A stretch of 64,000 nt of DNA from Dichetophora obliterata (Eukaryota > Arthropoda > Insecta > Diptera > Sciomyzidae): assembly GCA_963920525.1 (NCBI GenBank), contig OY986436.1, positions 87,646,470 to 87,710,469 of the forward strand, read 5' to 3'. The position numbers and the translations under genes are program-made. The notes under the pieces were generated by a model that searched no databases, was not told where the DNA came from, and was given only the letters and a program-made list of their open reading frames with translations. Positions 22,136 through 33,430 of this stretch are shown piece by piece. How positions within the stretch are numbered: the first letter of the stretch is position 1; every line of letters starts with the position of its first letter.

Positions 22136-23124
22136 AGCTAGTTTAGCGTGTTCTCGCTCAGATAGTCCTAAAAACGCTGCAGCAGCGATATTTTACGCTA
22201 TTGAAGCGGGTGTTACGCTTGACTTAAAATAAACAAATCTGCCTTAACGTCATATGATTCCAAAGAGTTTATTCCAACAAGTGTCAAATTATATTAAACT
22301 TAATCAGTAGATTAGTCACAGCTTAATTACTCAAGCCTACTGAAGTTGGAAAGAGTAGCGCCTTCTGTTGTGGGATTGGCTCTATACAGAGTTGTTGTTG
22401 TTTCCTTGTTCAAAACTTACTTGAGAGACTTCACGCATTTCTAACTTTTTTTTTTATAAGCAAAGACAAGATTAAAAGAGATAATTTTAGAAGAGAGTTT
22501 TTATATAAAATATTTATAATTTTGCTCTATGGTATTTAACGACAATAAATGTAGGCAATCAGTTGATAGCAATTATTGTAGTTGATTCTCGTGAATTATT
22601 GTTAAAGTGCATACTCGTAACTATTCAAGATTTATCCCTGACATTTTGGTTGAAATATATTCATCGATAAGGAAAGTACTTTTTGAAACCAGCGAGCAAG
22701 ACTGCTCAAAAACTACGCATCCGATTGCTACCAAATTTTTTACACTTACTTAAGAACTCATTTCCAAGTAAGATTTCTTTACTAAACCGAAAAAAATTTT
22801 CGTGTTCAGATGAACCAGTCTCCAGATATCTTGCTCACCGCATATTTAAGGACTTTCGCGGTATTGCACCTTTCTACCTTATCGAAGAATATTTTTGACT
22901 AATAATAATAGCTATCCTTTAATAATGTAAAAATTTGGTCTTAAATAAAGTACAGCATCCAAAAAAAAAACTTCAAAAAAGTGTCTTGTTTAAAAAAAAA
23001 ACTCCCGGAGGCCTTAATTTAAATAAAGTTTTTAATTTAAGCATTGATAATTTTAAGCAACTTCAAATGTAGTAAATCTAATATGTTTATTTATAAACAA
23101 TAATAACTTGAGTCTGGTTTTTCC

Positions 23125-24350
23125 TAGGGCATCCAATCCCGAGTTTCCGGACTTTTTTTAGTCCCGACAGGCCCGGGATTGCAAGGCCTTATATCCCGGG
23201 ATCACGAAAATCCCACAGAATAAAAATTACAAAATATTCCAACAAAAAATTCAATGATACTAGCTAAGAAAAACCTGAATGTGATTTTTAAAAATTTTAA
23301 AATAAACATCTTTCTAAAATTATCTGTGCAAAATAACACAATGTGTGAAACACATGATACTACCTTAAAAGTATTGAATTGTAATTTTAATAATACAAAA
23401 ATAAAATCTTTTTTAACTAGCTGTACAAAATATGACGTTAAGGGGACAATACACACCTGAATTTTTCAAAAATGACAATTTTAAAATGAAAATTTTTTTA
23501 AGAAAGGAACAAGATAGCTTATTGAAACAAACAAACAAAATTTGGTTTTCAGCAATACATTCATACGTTCTGATGTTATGTTAAACAAGGAAAGTTATGT
23601 ATGTTTGTATATCTTGCTCTTTTATGGCCAAAAATATAATAAACTAGCAAAAAAAAAAAAAAAAATAACAAACCAAACAAAATGAGCAGTACAATCGAAG
23701 GGAAGTATATAAATAATATAAATCAAATAAAACAATTCAACATTTTTTCTAAAACATGTGTGGCAGACAGAGATGCCAGATCACACAGATGAGCGTCTGT
23801 CCATATATCTGCCATGATGGTAGAACAAATTTAACGTGCAATGTATGGAGAATTTTATATGAATTTAACGTCAAGGTCGTTGCGTTTATGCCAGTTAGGT
23901 GTCTAGCTGGGCTTTCTTAAACTAACTGTACAAAATATTGCAAAACAATAGCTTAGAAAATCTAAAATATGACCTAAAAAATAAAAAAACCATCTTTTAC
24001 AAAAAGCTGTACAAAATATCACAAAATTCTTAATAAGAAATGCTAAAATTATTATACTATTTTATTTTTTTTTTAAAAATTTTATGAACCTTCTGAATTA
24101 TCTCATTTAATTTCTTTAAAGAATTAATCTTTGTTTTTCAGATAAAAACAATAAATACTATCCAAACACTTAATCGAAACTGTGTTTTTTAGTTTTTTAA
24201 AATTTTCTGCAATGTTTTGTGTTGTAAGACAAGGCATAACTACTTTGGAACTTAATTTTTATTTATTTATTTATTTACTTATTGGTTTGTGGACAAGTTC
24301 CGGGATCCCGGGATTGTTTTTTTCAAATCCCGAAATCCGGTGATTGCCGA
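23125..24350. other. Segment bounded by CCCGGGAT-rich ends
   Basis: The left boundary (GGCATCCAATCCCGAG ... CCCGGGATTGCAAGG) and right boundary (GATCCCGGGATTG ... TCCGGTGATTGCC) contain similar GC-rich blocks in opposite orientation in otherwise AT-rich DNA. This suggests a degraded inverted-repeat element. No target duplication found, and frames inside are not convincing. Confidence 0.35.
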
Positions 24351-24469
24351 AGAGTTCCAAAATTGAATGCAGTAGTTTTGCCACAGTAATTATTTTACTT
24401 CAGTTAATTTTTACTTAGCCCTAGGCTGCTTCATTGGGTTTAAGCAAGTCTCACAAAGTTTTTGCCCCC

Positions 24470-24709
24470 TTACGCTTCGACTGTAGTAGTACCAGAACCG
24501 AGTATGTTTTCCCATTCGGAGGGGGAACTATCTAAAGAAGATTGGTGATGATAAAACCTATAGTTCTGTTTTAGAAGTGACACAGTAAATTTTAAAAAGA
24601 GCTTTGGAGTTGGCGTAGCCCCAGTTTTTTGCAACACATGATTAGTACTATCGTAGGATGATATAGATGGCGCTACTTCAAGAAAAACTATAAAATTTTT
24701 AAGCGCCAT
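24470..24709 (-). other. Unrecognised 79-codon frame
   Basis: The minus-strand frame starts at the ATG complement at 24709 and ends inside a GGTACTACTACAGTCG region. Its C-terminal part (SSPSEWENILGSGTTTVEA) has less biased composition than nearby frames, so it may be a fragment of a real exon, but I recognise no family and see no splice partner. Confidence 0.2.
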
Positions 24710-25411
24710 TTATCTTTCTATTCATGACTTTCATAAGCTTCATTTACGCCTTTCTTACAATAGTCAACGATAAAAACTTAAAAAAAAACTTATTAGAAAA
24801 GTATAAGAACGATTGTAGAAAAAATTCATCATTTCTCTTTTAGCAATAAACTATTAGATTTTTGACACTTTGAAAAATACACACACAATCATTGGTTAAT
24901 TGTAAGCATTTTATGTTTTGTTTTTAGCGTTTTACAAAGGAGACAATTCATTCAACATTTTAAGTTTTTTTAAAGAAAAAAATTACACTGTGCTGCACGA
25001 AAATATGCATTTAAAAATTTCAACGTTTTTCACATCCAGTTGGTCTTACAAAAAGTCTAGATTAATGCCAGCATAGGTCGCAATGAAAAAAATATATCCA
25101 CATGACGTATGAGCGATTTACAATTATATTGAAGCGTTGAAACCTGGTCAGAAATATGTGAATTATTAAAGGTTTCAAGACAATCTCAAACGATTTTTTT
25201 AAAATTGTATGTTCAGCAAAACTGTGGCCAGAATAATAGGAACAACTTTTCTAAAGAAACCAAATTGAAAATCCTAATCGTTGAAGAGTTCTCAAAATGA
25301 AAATTAGTTTATATCTGGAGTATTTTTTTGATTTTTAGCTATATATAGTCACACGACCTTTACATATATTCTCTTTTTTTATTAAACTCTGGCAACACTT
25401 AAACTCTGTAT
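24710..25411. other. Unassigned stretch, possible Tc1-type trace
   Basis: AT-rich. A CTGTGGCCAGAATAATAGG string at about 25220 recalls Tc1-family ends, but no partner end or transposase is visible. Confidence 0.3.
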
Positions 25412-26430
25412 TCTATCTATATGCATAAAAAGCAAAGTACTGTCTGTCTGTCCGTGTGTGTGATGCCTATGGACTCCAAAGCCACTGGACCGATTGACCT
25501 AAAATTTTGGCAGTAGATTCGTTTCAGGTACGAGATAAACGTTTTAAGAAAAAATAATTTGTCACACCCCCTTTTACCGCCCCCAAATCAATAAAAATGC
25601 TATTTTTCAGTCGGTTTGGGTAGGCTATTATAAAATAAGGCTAAAATTTGGAAATTTAGTTTGAATGGTTACGCCGCCTTTTACCGCCCACAAATCAATG
25701 AAAATGCTTTATATCAGACGGTTTTGGTCGTATAAAACTTAAGTTTGGTAATTTAGTTTATATGGTTACTGTCAGAAACTGTACTAAAAATTGGTTTCCA
25801 CGCCCCCTTTTTCCACCCACAAATCAGTGAAGGCTATATTTCAAGCAGTTTTAGCCGTAAGACTAAAATTTGGTACTTAAGTTTGTATGGTTACTTTCGG
25901 TAACTGTACTTAAAATGGGTGTTATCACTATATAGCCATGCACACTTTTTGAGAAACCAAGAAAATTGACTACTGGGTCGATTGAGCTAAAATTTTGGCT
26001 TAGTTTGCATGGTTACTGTCAGCAACTGCACTAAAAATTGGTTTCCACGCCCCCTTTTATCACCCACAAACCAATGAAAATGTTTTATTTCAACACTTTG
26101 GGTCATATAAGACAAAAATTTCATTATTTAGTTCATATGGCTACTCTCAGCAAGTGAACTAAAAATGGGCATGTACCACTTTAGTTACACTCACATTTCG
26201 GTGAGTCAGCGTGGAGTGAAGCAAAGCTTCGCCAGGTTTAAGCTAAATTGAGCTGAAATTTTGGCAGTCGATTTGTTTCGAGTACGAGATGGTTTAAGGG
26301 AAATAATTTTGCCGCACCCCTTTTTACCGCTTACAAATCAACAAAAATGCTGTTTAATACGGTTTTGATCGTATTAGACTAAAATTTGATCATTTAGTTT
26401 ATATGGTTACTTTCGGCAGCTATAGTGAAA
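25412..26430 (+). repeat. Helitron-like dispersed repeat, copy e (most complete)
   Basis: Begins TCTATCTATATGCATAAAAA, then CTGTCTGTCTGTCCGTGTG and GACTCCAAAGCCACTGGACC. Several diverged iterations of an about 130-bp unit follow (CCCCTTTTACCGCCC, AATCAATAAAAATGCTAT, GGTCGTATAAGAC, GGTAATTTAGTTTGTATGG, GTTACTGTC), then GTGAAGCAAAGCTTCGCCAGG near 26215. TC-start ends with a TATATAAAAA phrase and a short 3' hairpin recall Helitron/Helentron-derived repeats in insects; the assignment is inference. Related copies: 2290, 6360, 8110, 10540, 38870, 57650. Non-coding. Confidence 0.6.
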
Positions 26431-26478
26431 ATGGTGAATATATTTGGTATTTCTTGACATTTTCGTATATGGCAGTAA

Positions 26479-26631
26479 GGCTGCCCGCAGAGTAAGCGCC
26501 GAAGCAGGCAGGCAGGCAGGCAGGCCCTGCGAAGAAATGAGATAAAAATAACTTTTTTCTCGCTTGTTCACATAGTTTTCTTGCGCCTGTCTGCCTGCCT
26601 GCCTGCTTCGGCGTTTACTCAGCGGGCAGCC
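26479..26631. repeat. Long GC-rich foldback with GCAGGCAGGC arms
   Basis: GGCTGCCCGC...AGTAAGCGCCGAAGCAGGCAGG (26479-26525) is mirrored by CCTGCCTGCCTGCTTCGGCG...TTTACTCAGCGGGCAGCC (26587-26631). Arms are about 45 bp with few mismatches and a loop of about 60 bp. Frames crossing it (26407-26727) come from the repeat. GC content contrasts strongly with the flanks. Confidence 0.75.
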
Positions 26632-26639
26632 TAAGGCGG

Positions 26640-27350
26640 TCTGTGGCAGGCAACGTCTGCCGGGGAATACTAGAGTAAAGAGGATTCGCTCGAAATATTT
26701 TAAACACAACGTACGTGCATTTTTCATTTAGTCGGAAATACATTACCCCAGACAAAATTTTTGGCCGGAAAATGAACTTAAAACGGCTGACAGGTAGTCT
26801 ATTTATTGGAATATAAATGAAATTATTTTGACCCAATTTTGGCAGGGCAGGGCGGGAATTGTACCAAAACCAGCCAGTTGACTGCCACTGTACAGAACAG
26901 CAGACTGGCTAACAGAGGCTCAAAAATGTATAAGAGAGCATGCAAGTGGCGTTCAGTGGAAGCAACTTGGCAGGGAATGTACAGAGCAGAATACAAGCAG
27001 GTAGTGGCAGGCAATTGGATGGGGCATTGAATGCAAAATTTGGTTTCTTTTATATATTTTAGGTTATTTTATATATTTGAACTTTTTTTGTTCAACTAAC
27101 AGTTTTTGGTCCTTGGGTTTGTCGATTTTTTTCGATTCACTTAAATTTTGAACGGCTTTGATGTTGTGACATACAATTTTGAGTGAGATTGGTACAAAAA
27201 AAAATTGGTACAAAAATTTTATTCAAACGTTTAGGAAATGCAAGTCTTAAGTGATACAAATACAATTCAATGAATTAACGATTAAATCACAATACAATTC
27301 ACAAAAAGAAATTAAATATGTGACGAGATTTATTTAAATGCTGTAGTCTT
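26640..27350. other. Spacer and 3' flank of the hsp27-like gene
   Basis: 26640-27030 is relatively GC-rich with several short frames and no domain. 27030-27350 lies downstream of the reverse-strand hsp27-like gene. A minus-strand AATAAA at about 27221-27226 could be its polyadenylation signal, and no A-run follows it, which argues against a processed copy. Confidence 0.4.
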
Positions 27351-27357
27351 AGTTAAA

Positions 27358-28043
27358 TTATTTGCCAGTTTCCATCTTATTCTGTTCACCAGCGCCATTA
27401 TGAGCCTGATCAACAGACTTGCCGCCATCCTGTTGTTGTGACTGCTCAGGTGCTTTAACGCTCAGATGAGCCGGACCAGTCTGTTGAATCTGAACGATGC
27501 GCTCATTTTGTTTGATTGCTTTGCTTGGTGGCGGTGGTGCCTTTACAGTGAGTATTCCATCTGATGAAATTGTGGAGATTACATGCTAGGGATCATAATC
27601 CTTTGGCAGCGTATACTTGCGCACAAAGTGACGCTGAATCAAACCATGGTCGTCTTCGCGTTCCTCGTGCTTACCTTCAACTACAATTGTTTTGTCCAAG
27701 GTCTTTACGGTCAATTCATTCGGCTTGAATTTGGAAACATCCATGTACACTTGAAAACCTTCATTGCCAACAGTGGGCAACAGCTGCATAGAAGAGGCTT
27801 CGTCTTTGCCTCCACCATGACGAATGGCAGCACGTCGAGCCAAAGCATGATGGTGGCGGTCATACGGCAAATGGCGACGACGTGGATGCAGTAGCATGGA
27901 TGGTCGCGATGAACGGAAATCTCCATAGGATGGATGCCAAAGCCGAAGTCATCGTCCAAAAGATGATCCAAATCGCCTGATAGTGGGCTGTACTCGGATT
28001 CGAGTTCACGTGCCAAATTAACCAAAAGTGGAACAATAGCCAT
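27358..28043 (-). pseudogene. hsp27-like: Small heat-shock protein, Hsp27-like, frameshifted
   Basis: Small heat-shock proteins are ATP-independent holdases acting in cytosol and nucleus. The minus strand opens MAIVPLLVNLARELE...DDFGFGIH, then after a one-base loss near 27925-27940 continues through [13 protein letters not shown] to an alpha-crystallin domain with [31 protein letters not shown] and [15 protein letters not shown] stop at 27586-27588 interrupts the domain. In the same frame the rest follows (VISTISSDGILTVKAPPP, ERIVQIQQTGPAHLSVKAPE) and ends METGK at 27358. Residual length is about 229 codons, close to the 213 of Drosophila melanogaster Hsp27, and intronless like fly hsp27. Two lesions mean either a pseudogenised duplicate or sequence error. 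No clear heat-shock element was found upstream (28044-28300). The first ATG (28041-28043) is chosen because it starts the family-like MxIxPLL motif. Confidence 0.85.
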
Positions 28044-28820
28044 TTTGTTCAAGTTTTCACAACTGTTTCTTTACACGCTTTGTTTGAAGGAGATATAATG
28101 GCTTTTTTGTTGAAGTTCTTTTAAACTTTTTTTTCAGATTTTTCAAACGTAAATTTCTAAGTTTTTTTTTAAAGTTCATCTTAAGTATATCAGGTATAAA
28201 CAAACCCAAACAAAGAAGGAAATTCACTCCTGTGGGTATAATAGCAATGCCACTAACAATACCAGAGACTACGTGTGCGAACAACTTTATTGAAACGAAT
28301 GGTGAGTTTTAAAATTATTGCACTATAAGAACATAGTCCAACACGCAAAAAATAAGCAGATTTCCTTAACGAAATTTGACAGAGAAATGTTTGTACCATA
28401 TAATCAGTTAAAGTTTTTAATTGAGATGATGAATTCCCTGGTCACTCATCCTTCCCAGAGTCAAAAAATTGTGCATCAGACGAGTATAGTAAAGATCCGA
28501 TTGCTGGAAAAGATAGATTTGTTCTAGGATCTCCTTTATCAACATCTGAAGTCTTCACCTCAATTCTAGCATACGTTTTACGACACAAACTAAGCAGTTC
28601 TGCATTAAGCAGTTTGTTGGAATTTATTGATTCCATCCATATGCCCTGAAACGCCCATCTCCTCTTATGTCTTTAAAAAATATTTCATAAAAATAAATTC
28701 CGCTATGTGTACGGCGCATTGCAACAACTGTTACAGACCTGCAAAAAAAAACCTGTCAAGTTCACATGTTACATGTGAAAAGGTTTTCAAAATTTCAAGT
28801 TATAGCCAGTAAAAAGTTAG
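28044..28820. other. Upstream flank of the hsp27-like gene
   Basis: AT-rich DNA upstream of the reverse-strand gene. No TATA box or inverted GAA/TTC array stands out. A minus-strand frame at 28442-28636 (GDPRTNLSFPAIGSLLYSSD within it) has reasonable composition but no family I can name. Confidence 0.35.
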
Positions 28821-28824
28821 AGCT

Positions 28825-29130
28825 CAGAAGAGTTAGACAGAATAAAAGCGTCTTCCAGTATAAGACGAGATAATTCTGTTGTCTAGAAAGCAAAACATTT
28901 TTAAGCTGCTATACCATTCCAATTGGATGCCAATACAATGCTTATTTTTAACAGAGTTCATGTGCCTGCCAGTATAGGGCGAAAGTATTCTGTTCTGTAG
29001 AAAACAAAACTTTTAAGCCTGCCTAAATATTTCAGTTCAATGCCAAAATAATGATTTTATTCAACAGAGTTCATATGCCTGCCATTATAGTGCGTAGGAA
29101 GGCTGCTGCTGAAAAAACAAAAATGTTTGA
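28825..29130. repeat. Diverged tandem repeat, about 110-bp unit
   Basis: The phrases ACAGAGTTCATGTGCCTGCC, ATTCTGTTSTGTAGAAARCA and CAATACAATGCY recur three times from about 28830 to 29130 with heavy divergence. Confidence 0.5.
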
Positions 29131-29650
29131 GCTGCTTGAACATTTCAGTTGCCGTCCAATACAATGCCGAATTTCGACACACTGCCTTCTACTGACTTTT
29201 CCATGCCTTCATGCTGCTACTTTCTGGCAGCCTTTTTTGATAAAAAGTAAACTGGCCGCCACCACATTTCAACATATTGCCAGAACTCTGCTCATTTGCC
29301 ACAATTATGCTGATATAATGCCGTTTTCCTGTCGAATATTTTGTCTGGGGTATTTTATAAATCTTTTAATCGCTTAAACGGTTCCCTGACAACTTCAGAA
29401 GTGAGATGCACATGCAAGATTGTACCATCGTCAAAATGAAAAAAATGCTTCGCGAAAACGGTTTAAAAGCTCTGTGAAATCGCAACGAATTGGCAGCACG
29501 TTTGCGTGAGTGGGAGTCAGGTTGTACCCCAGGGAAAATACTGTAGTATTTGGCAAATATTGTAGTAAATGGGTACAAAACAAATGAGGTGAGTTTGAGT
29601 GAGTTACTCATTTTAAAAATGAGGTAGTGCATTGTCCTACTTCGAATGAG
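29131..29650. other. Unassigned stretch
   Basis: Frames exist on both strands (29051-29377; 29366-29632) without a recognisable domain. It runs up to the GGTATGAG duplication (29650-29657) of the next element. Confidence 0.35.
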
Positions 29651-29657
29651 GTATGAG

Positions 29658-30828
29658 TAAGGTGACCATTTGTACCGAAATTACCGGTACAGTACCGACA
29701 TTGCGTTCAATGTACACAAGGTACACACATATTGTACTGAAATCTGTGAGAATATATTAATATTATACATTTATATTCAAAGCAGAAAAAACGTGAAAGG
29801 AAAAAGGCGTGTAGACACTAGGCACATAATTTTCGCCAACTATGTAGGCAGCACTTTTGAATCGAACAGTTACATTGCTTAAAGGCGACTCGGTCTCGGC
29901 TATGGAAATCGGGCACACGTTCAATGTTTTCGTGGAATCGCTAGAATCGCGAAACAAAAATAGCTTTTTGTCATCGGCCGTGCAGAAAGAAATAGAGATT
30001 GCTGCGAATGTAGACGAAACTACAACGAGTTCAAATTACAACTCAATCATTTTACGGTTGGCATTATTATTTGTTTTTTTGTACAAGTAGTTTCTGATGA
30101 AAATAATTCTCTTTTCGTTTCAAAGCGGAGTGCATCGATTACATTAAGAAGTGGATTGATCAGTTTGATCACGTCAACATTTTTGTTTGGACTGAACTCG
30201 ACCAACCACCAATATGGGAATATGTCGAAGATGCTGCAAAATTCATTGCTTTAAAAAATCAATTCGTGCTGCATCGAATTGTTTGATCAATTTACTTTTT
30301 TTAGTAAATATGTGACGGAAGAAATGATACGATGCTGGAAAGAAAACAGGGTTTCTATTGACCAACGATGGATGAAATGCTTTGACTACTTTTCAAAAAA
30401 GAAAATTCCGTACAATCAAGTGCTCAATATTGGTGCGTACATACTCCGTTTACCAGGCACGTCAGCTACCGCTGAGATAGTTTTTTCCACAATTCACGAT
30501 ATATCGTCCACTGTTAAAATACGGTTGAACATTCATACATTGAGGGATATTCTATATGTTAGGTAAAACGTGAAAATGGCATGCCTCGAGTTTTATGAAT
30601 TTCTCAAAGGTCAGTCAAATATGTTAAAACAAATTGGATCTGACGGAAAGTATAAAAAATTTTAACAGCAACAAATCAAATATATATATTAATGAACTGA
30701 TTTTATGAATTTAATAAATAAAAATATATATTTTTTTTAATAAAACCTTTCATTTCGGTCAAACTACACAGGCAGTGAAATATTTTTTATGTGTACCGAA
30801 ATTTGATGAGACATAAGTGGTCACCTTA
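29658..30828 (+). mobile_element. hAT element, 1.17-kb deletion derivative
   Basis: Inverted ends TAAGGTGACCATTTGTAC and, on the complement, TAAGGTGACCACTTATGT, flanked by an exact 8-bp GGTATGAG at 29650-29657 and 30829-30836. It retains the C-terminal part of a hAT transposase. The 8-bp duplication plus the protein remnant make the assignment secure. Confidence 0.88.
29857..30568 (+). pseudogene. hAT transposase remnant with C-terminal dimerisation region
   Basis: A decayed frame begins near 29857 (LLKGDSVSAMEIGHTFNVFV). It is lost around 30065-30125, which may be an intron or a small insertion. It continues as AECIDYIKKWIDQF, WEYVEDAAKFI, and after a stop and shift near 30283 as KYVTEEMIRCWKENRVSIDQ, then LRLPGTSATAEIVFSTIHDI and a stop at 30566-30568. 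The last motif is the conserved hAT dimerisation block (LPGTSA.AE.VFS), where the glutamate is the final catalytic acidic residue of the family. The BED finger and the N-terminal catalytic aspartates are missing. The family resembles insect transposases with the KYVTEE...CW...DDRW pattern (from memory). Confidence 0.75.
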
Positions 30829-30836
30829 GGTATGAG

Positions 30837-31680
30837 TGGACTAAAATTTGGTTATGTCTTTTAAAAATAGGTTGTGAGGTGTTAAAAGTGTTATACGGTA
30901 TTTGTATTTGCTATGTTTAGTTTTATTAAAAAATATGTTAACACAGCAGAATATATGTATGTCAGCCAAAACACACATATTGGCGCATAAGCATTTAAGC
31001 TCATGTCGCAATCACTGACATAGTTATTTGTAAGATAAAATGTACTAACTTAATGAAATATATTGCAAGCATTTTTATATTAAGTTGTATTGTAAGCATT
31101 TATTAGCATGATTATTTGTAATATTGACTATAAGCATTTTATTTTACGCAATTATTAAATTGTAGTTTATGCATTTTCTGCATTTTTTTGCACGGAATAA
31201 TATGTGATAAAGTTTTTCTTGTTATTAAATGCAGTATAAACATTTCTTATTTATAAAAGATTTATGAGAATTAAAAAACAGGTCAGAACAAAATTGATTC
31301 TTTTATCCACAAGTTACAGATTTAATGGTCTCAGTGATTCGACTTCAATTTACAAAATCAATAAGTTGAAGATATTTTGATTCAAGTCACCAAAATACAT
31401 GTTTTTTATTTCATACCTATTTATTTTAAATATTAAAAAGTGAATCATAAAATTATAATGCCTTGCATGATAAAAACACAAGAATATTAGTTGTCAAATT
31501 TGGGGCTGTGTGAAAATTTGAAGAGGTTCAATATATTTTTGAGGTGATGTTACAATTAATGTTGATATATGGGACATTTGACCAAACGCCGCTGCTACGA
31601 ACATCAAGAGTCGGAGACAGCGTTGAAGTTCAAAATCAGCGAGTAACGCACGAAATAGTTAAAGCTTCGCTGGTTCAGTA
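30837..31680. other. Unassigned AT-rich stretch
   Basis: Many TAAGCATTT-like strings (31050-31260), suggesting degenerate short repeats. No coding evidence. Confidence 0.4.
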
Positions 31681-31944
31681 GCGGGATTCCCAAACATGTT
31701 AACGTTATTTACGTTCACGTTAACTGGCCTAAGCTACAATTATTGTTAACTCGTATTCCCAAACTTAACCTAAGCTATTTTTGACGATAACTTTGACAGT
31801 TCTTTAACAATATCTGTTGCTTACTTAACGTCGAGTTTTCAAGCGTTGTTAACTATAAAAATAATAACGTTAAGCAATTAAGTGTATTTTTTACTATATT
31901 CGTAAAGTTGAGTGGTTCTTTGATTAAATAAAAATTTTTAAATA

Positions 31945-33211
31945 ATGGCATTTCAATATTTGGCAATAGATGCAGCTGTGTTGGAGAGCGAAATTCAAAA
32001 GCGCGACAGCGCAGGGGACTGGGCTGATCTTCGCCAAATGGACAGCCCCTTTGATTTGGAGCAATCAAAATTTATAAAGCTGTACCGCTTGACTCCCGAG
32101 ACAGCTCACAGCCTCATAGATTCGCTTCAAGATTGTTTAGACCGCAGAACAATCTCAGCGTTATCAGCGGAAAATCAAGTATGAAAAAAGTTCATTATTT
32201 AACTGTTTTTATAATTAAACTCTTTGATTAGGTGTTGGCAGCGCTTCGGTTTTATGCCACTGGGTGCTACCAGCGGCCAGTAGGGCAGCAGAAGGGCATC
32301 TTGATGAGCCAGTCATCTGTGAGCCGCGCCATCCATCGGGTAACAGATGCCATCAACGAACGTATTTTTAGGTTGAATGTGCGTTTCCCGATGACAGATA
32401 TTGAACGGCAGGCAGCGCTTACCCTGTTTAGGGCAGCACGTGAACCTTTCGATGGTGCCATTGGGGCAATTGACTGCTCCCACGTCGCCATCGTTGGGCC
32501 ACCACAGCATGAGGAAGGGTACGTTAATCATCACGGTTACCATTCCATAAATGTACAAATGGTAAATTAAAAATTATGTAATAATCTTACAATATTATTT
32601 ATCATAGCATTTTTTCCCCAAAGCTTTGCGATAAAAACCTAAGAATTTTACACGTGAATGCAAGATATCGCGGAGTTCGCCATGATGCTTACATCTGGAA
32701 TGCTTGTCCTGCTCGGCAGGTAATGCAACGAGCATATGAACGTGGTAACCGACGAACGTTTCTAATTGGTAGTTTTTTTAAATGAAAATTCTGTCCATTT
32801 TGTTAGTTGTGTTTCACTCGCAGGCGACTCTGGTTATCCTTTAGAACCGTGGCTCATGACACCTCTGCCGAATCAGCCAGAAAACACTCAACAGTTTCGG
32901 TATAACGAGGGACTGTGCAAAGCCCAAAATTGTGTGGAGAGACTGTTTGATGTTTTAAAAAGTAGGTGGCGGTGCCTCTCTCGCCAAAGAGTGCTCATGT
33001 ACGAGCCCGGTTTTGCTGGGCTTGTATTGTCAACGCTTGTGCAGTTCTGCACAACATGAGCCTCTCCTCGATAAATGCAAGCGATCTGGCAGTAGATGTC
33101 TTGGAAGATATATCGACAGTGACTGCAGAACATAATATAGTTGATAATGGGGTTCGATTATCGATTGCGAAACGCATACAGGAGAGGTTGATAATCGAAA
33201 AATATACTTAA
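31945..33211 (+). pseudogene. PIF/Harbinger (HARBI1-like) transposase, one frameshift
   Basis: Four exons with canonical splice sites: 31945-32178, 32232-32561, 32624-32768 and 32824-33211 (introns 53-62 bp). The exons join in frame to about 366 codons, near the usual HARBI1 length of about 350. The three catalytic acidic residues are visible: D in AIDCSHVAI (exon 2), D in GDSGYPL (spanning exons 3-4), E in CVERLFDVLKSRW (exon 4). A helix-turn-helix-like region precedes them (MSQSSVSRAIHRVTDAI). A single base is missing near 33020-33030, between the E motif and the conserved VNACAVLHN block. Apart from that the gene is whole. It could be a very recent death or an assembly error. Partner gene: 35668-36680. 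Confidence 0.88.
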
Positions 33212-33430
33212 CAAATTAAAGCATATATGTATGTGCAAAAAAAAATTTCTTAATACATATAATTAATAAAAAAAAGTTTAAATTTGAGTTTTCACATTCT
33301 TCAATGATGCCACTTTTTAAAAACTTATTATTTGATGATATTATCTAAAAAACATATTAAAAAACATATTCAAAACAAATTTTAAATTTGAGTTTTTACT
33401 ATTCTTCAATTATGTCACTTATTAAAAACT

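Larger units (their letters stand above)
20522..23013. mobile_element. TTAA-flanked composite element
   Basis: The left end GGGCCCCGGGAGTTTTTT and right end, complement GGCCTCCGGGAGTTTTTTTT, are flanked by TTAA at 20518-20521 and 23014-23017. A TTAA duplication is typical of piggyBac-mobilised elements (class inferred). The body contains 72-bp tandem repeats, three later insertions, and a 71-codon frame at 22683-22898 with no recognised domain. Confidence 0.65.

Noticed and set aside
23202..23460. Overlapping 84- and 68-codon frames on opposite strands
   Set aside because: AT-rich, mirror-image frames with no domain; treated as chance.
26407..26836. Minus-strand frames across the GCAGGCAGGC hairpin
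   Set aside because: The Cys/Leu/Ala-rich peptides come from the inverted repeat, and both strands are open.
27583..27894. Plus-strand 103-codon frame over the hsp27-like gene
   Set aside because: Shadow of the alpha-crystallin coding strand, which is clearly the minus strand.
28044..28300. Heat-shock elements upstream of the hsp27-like gene
   Set aside because: GAA/TTC triplets occur but not in the alternating 5-bp spacing of a heat-shock element.
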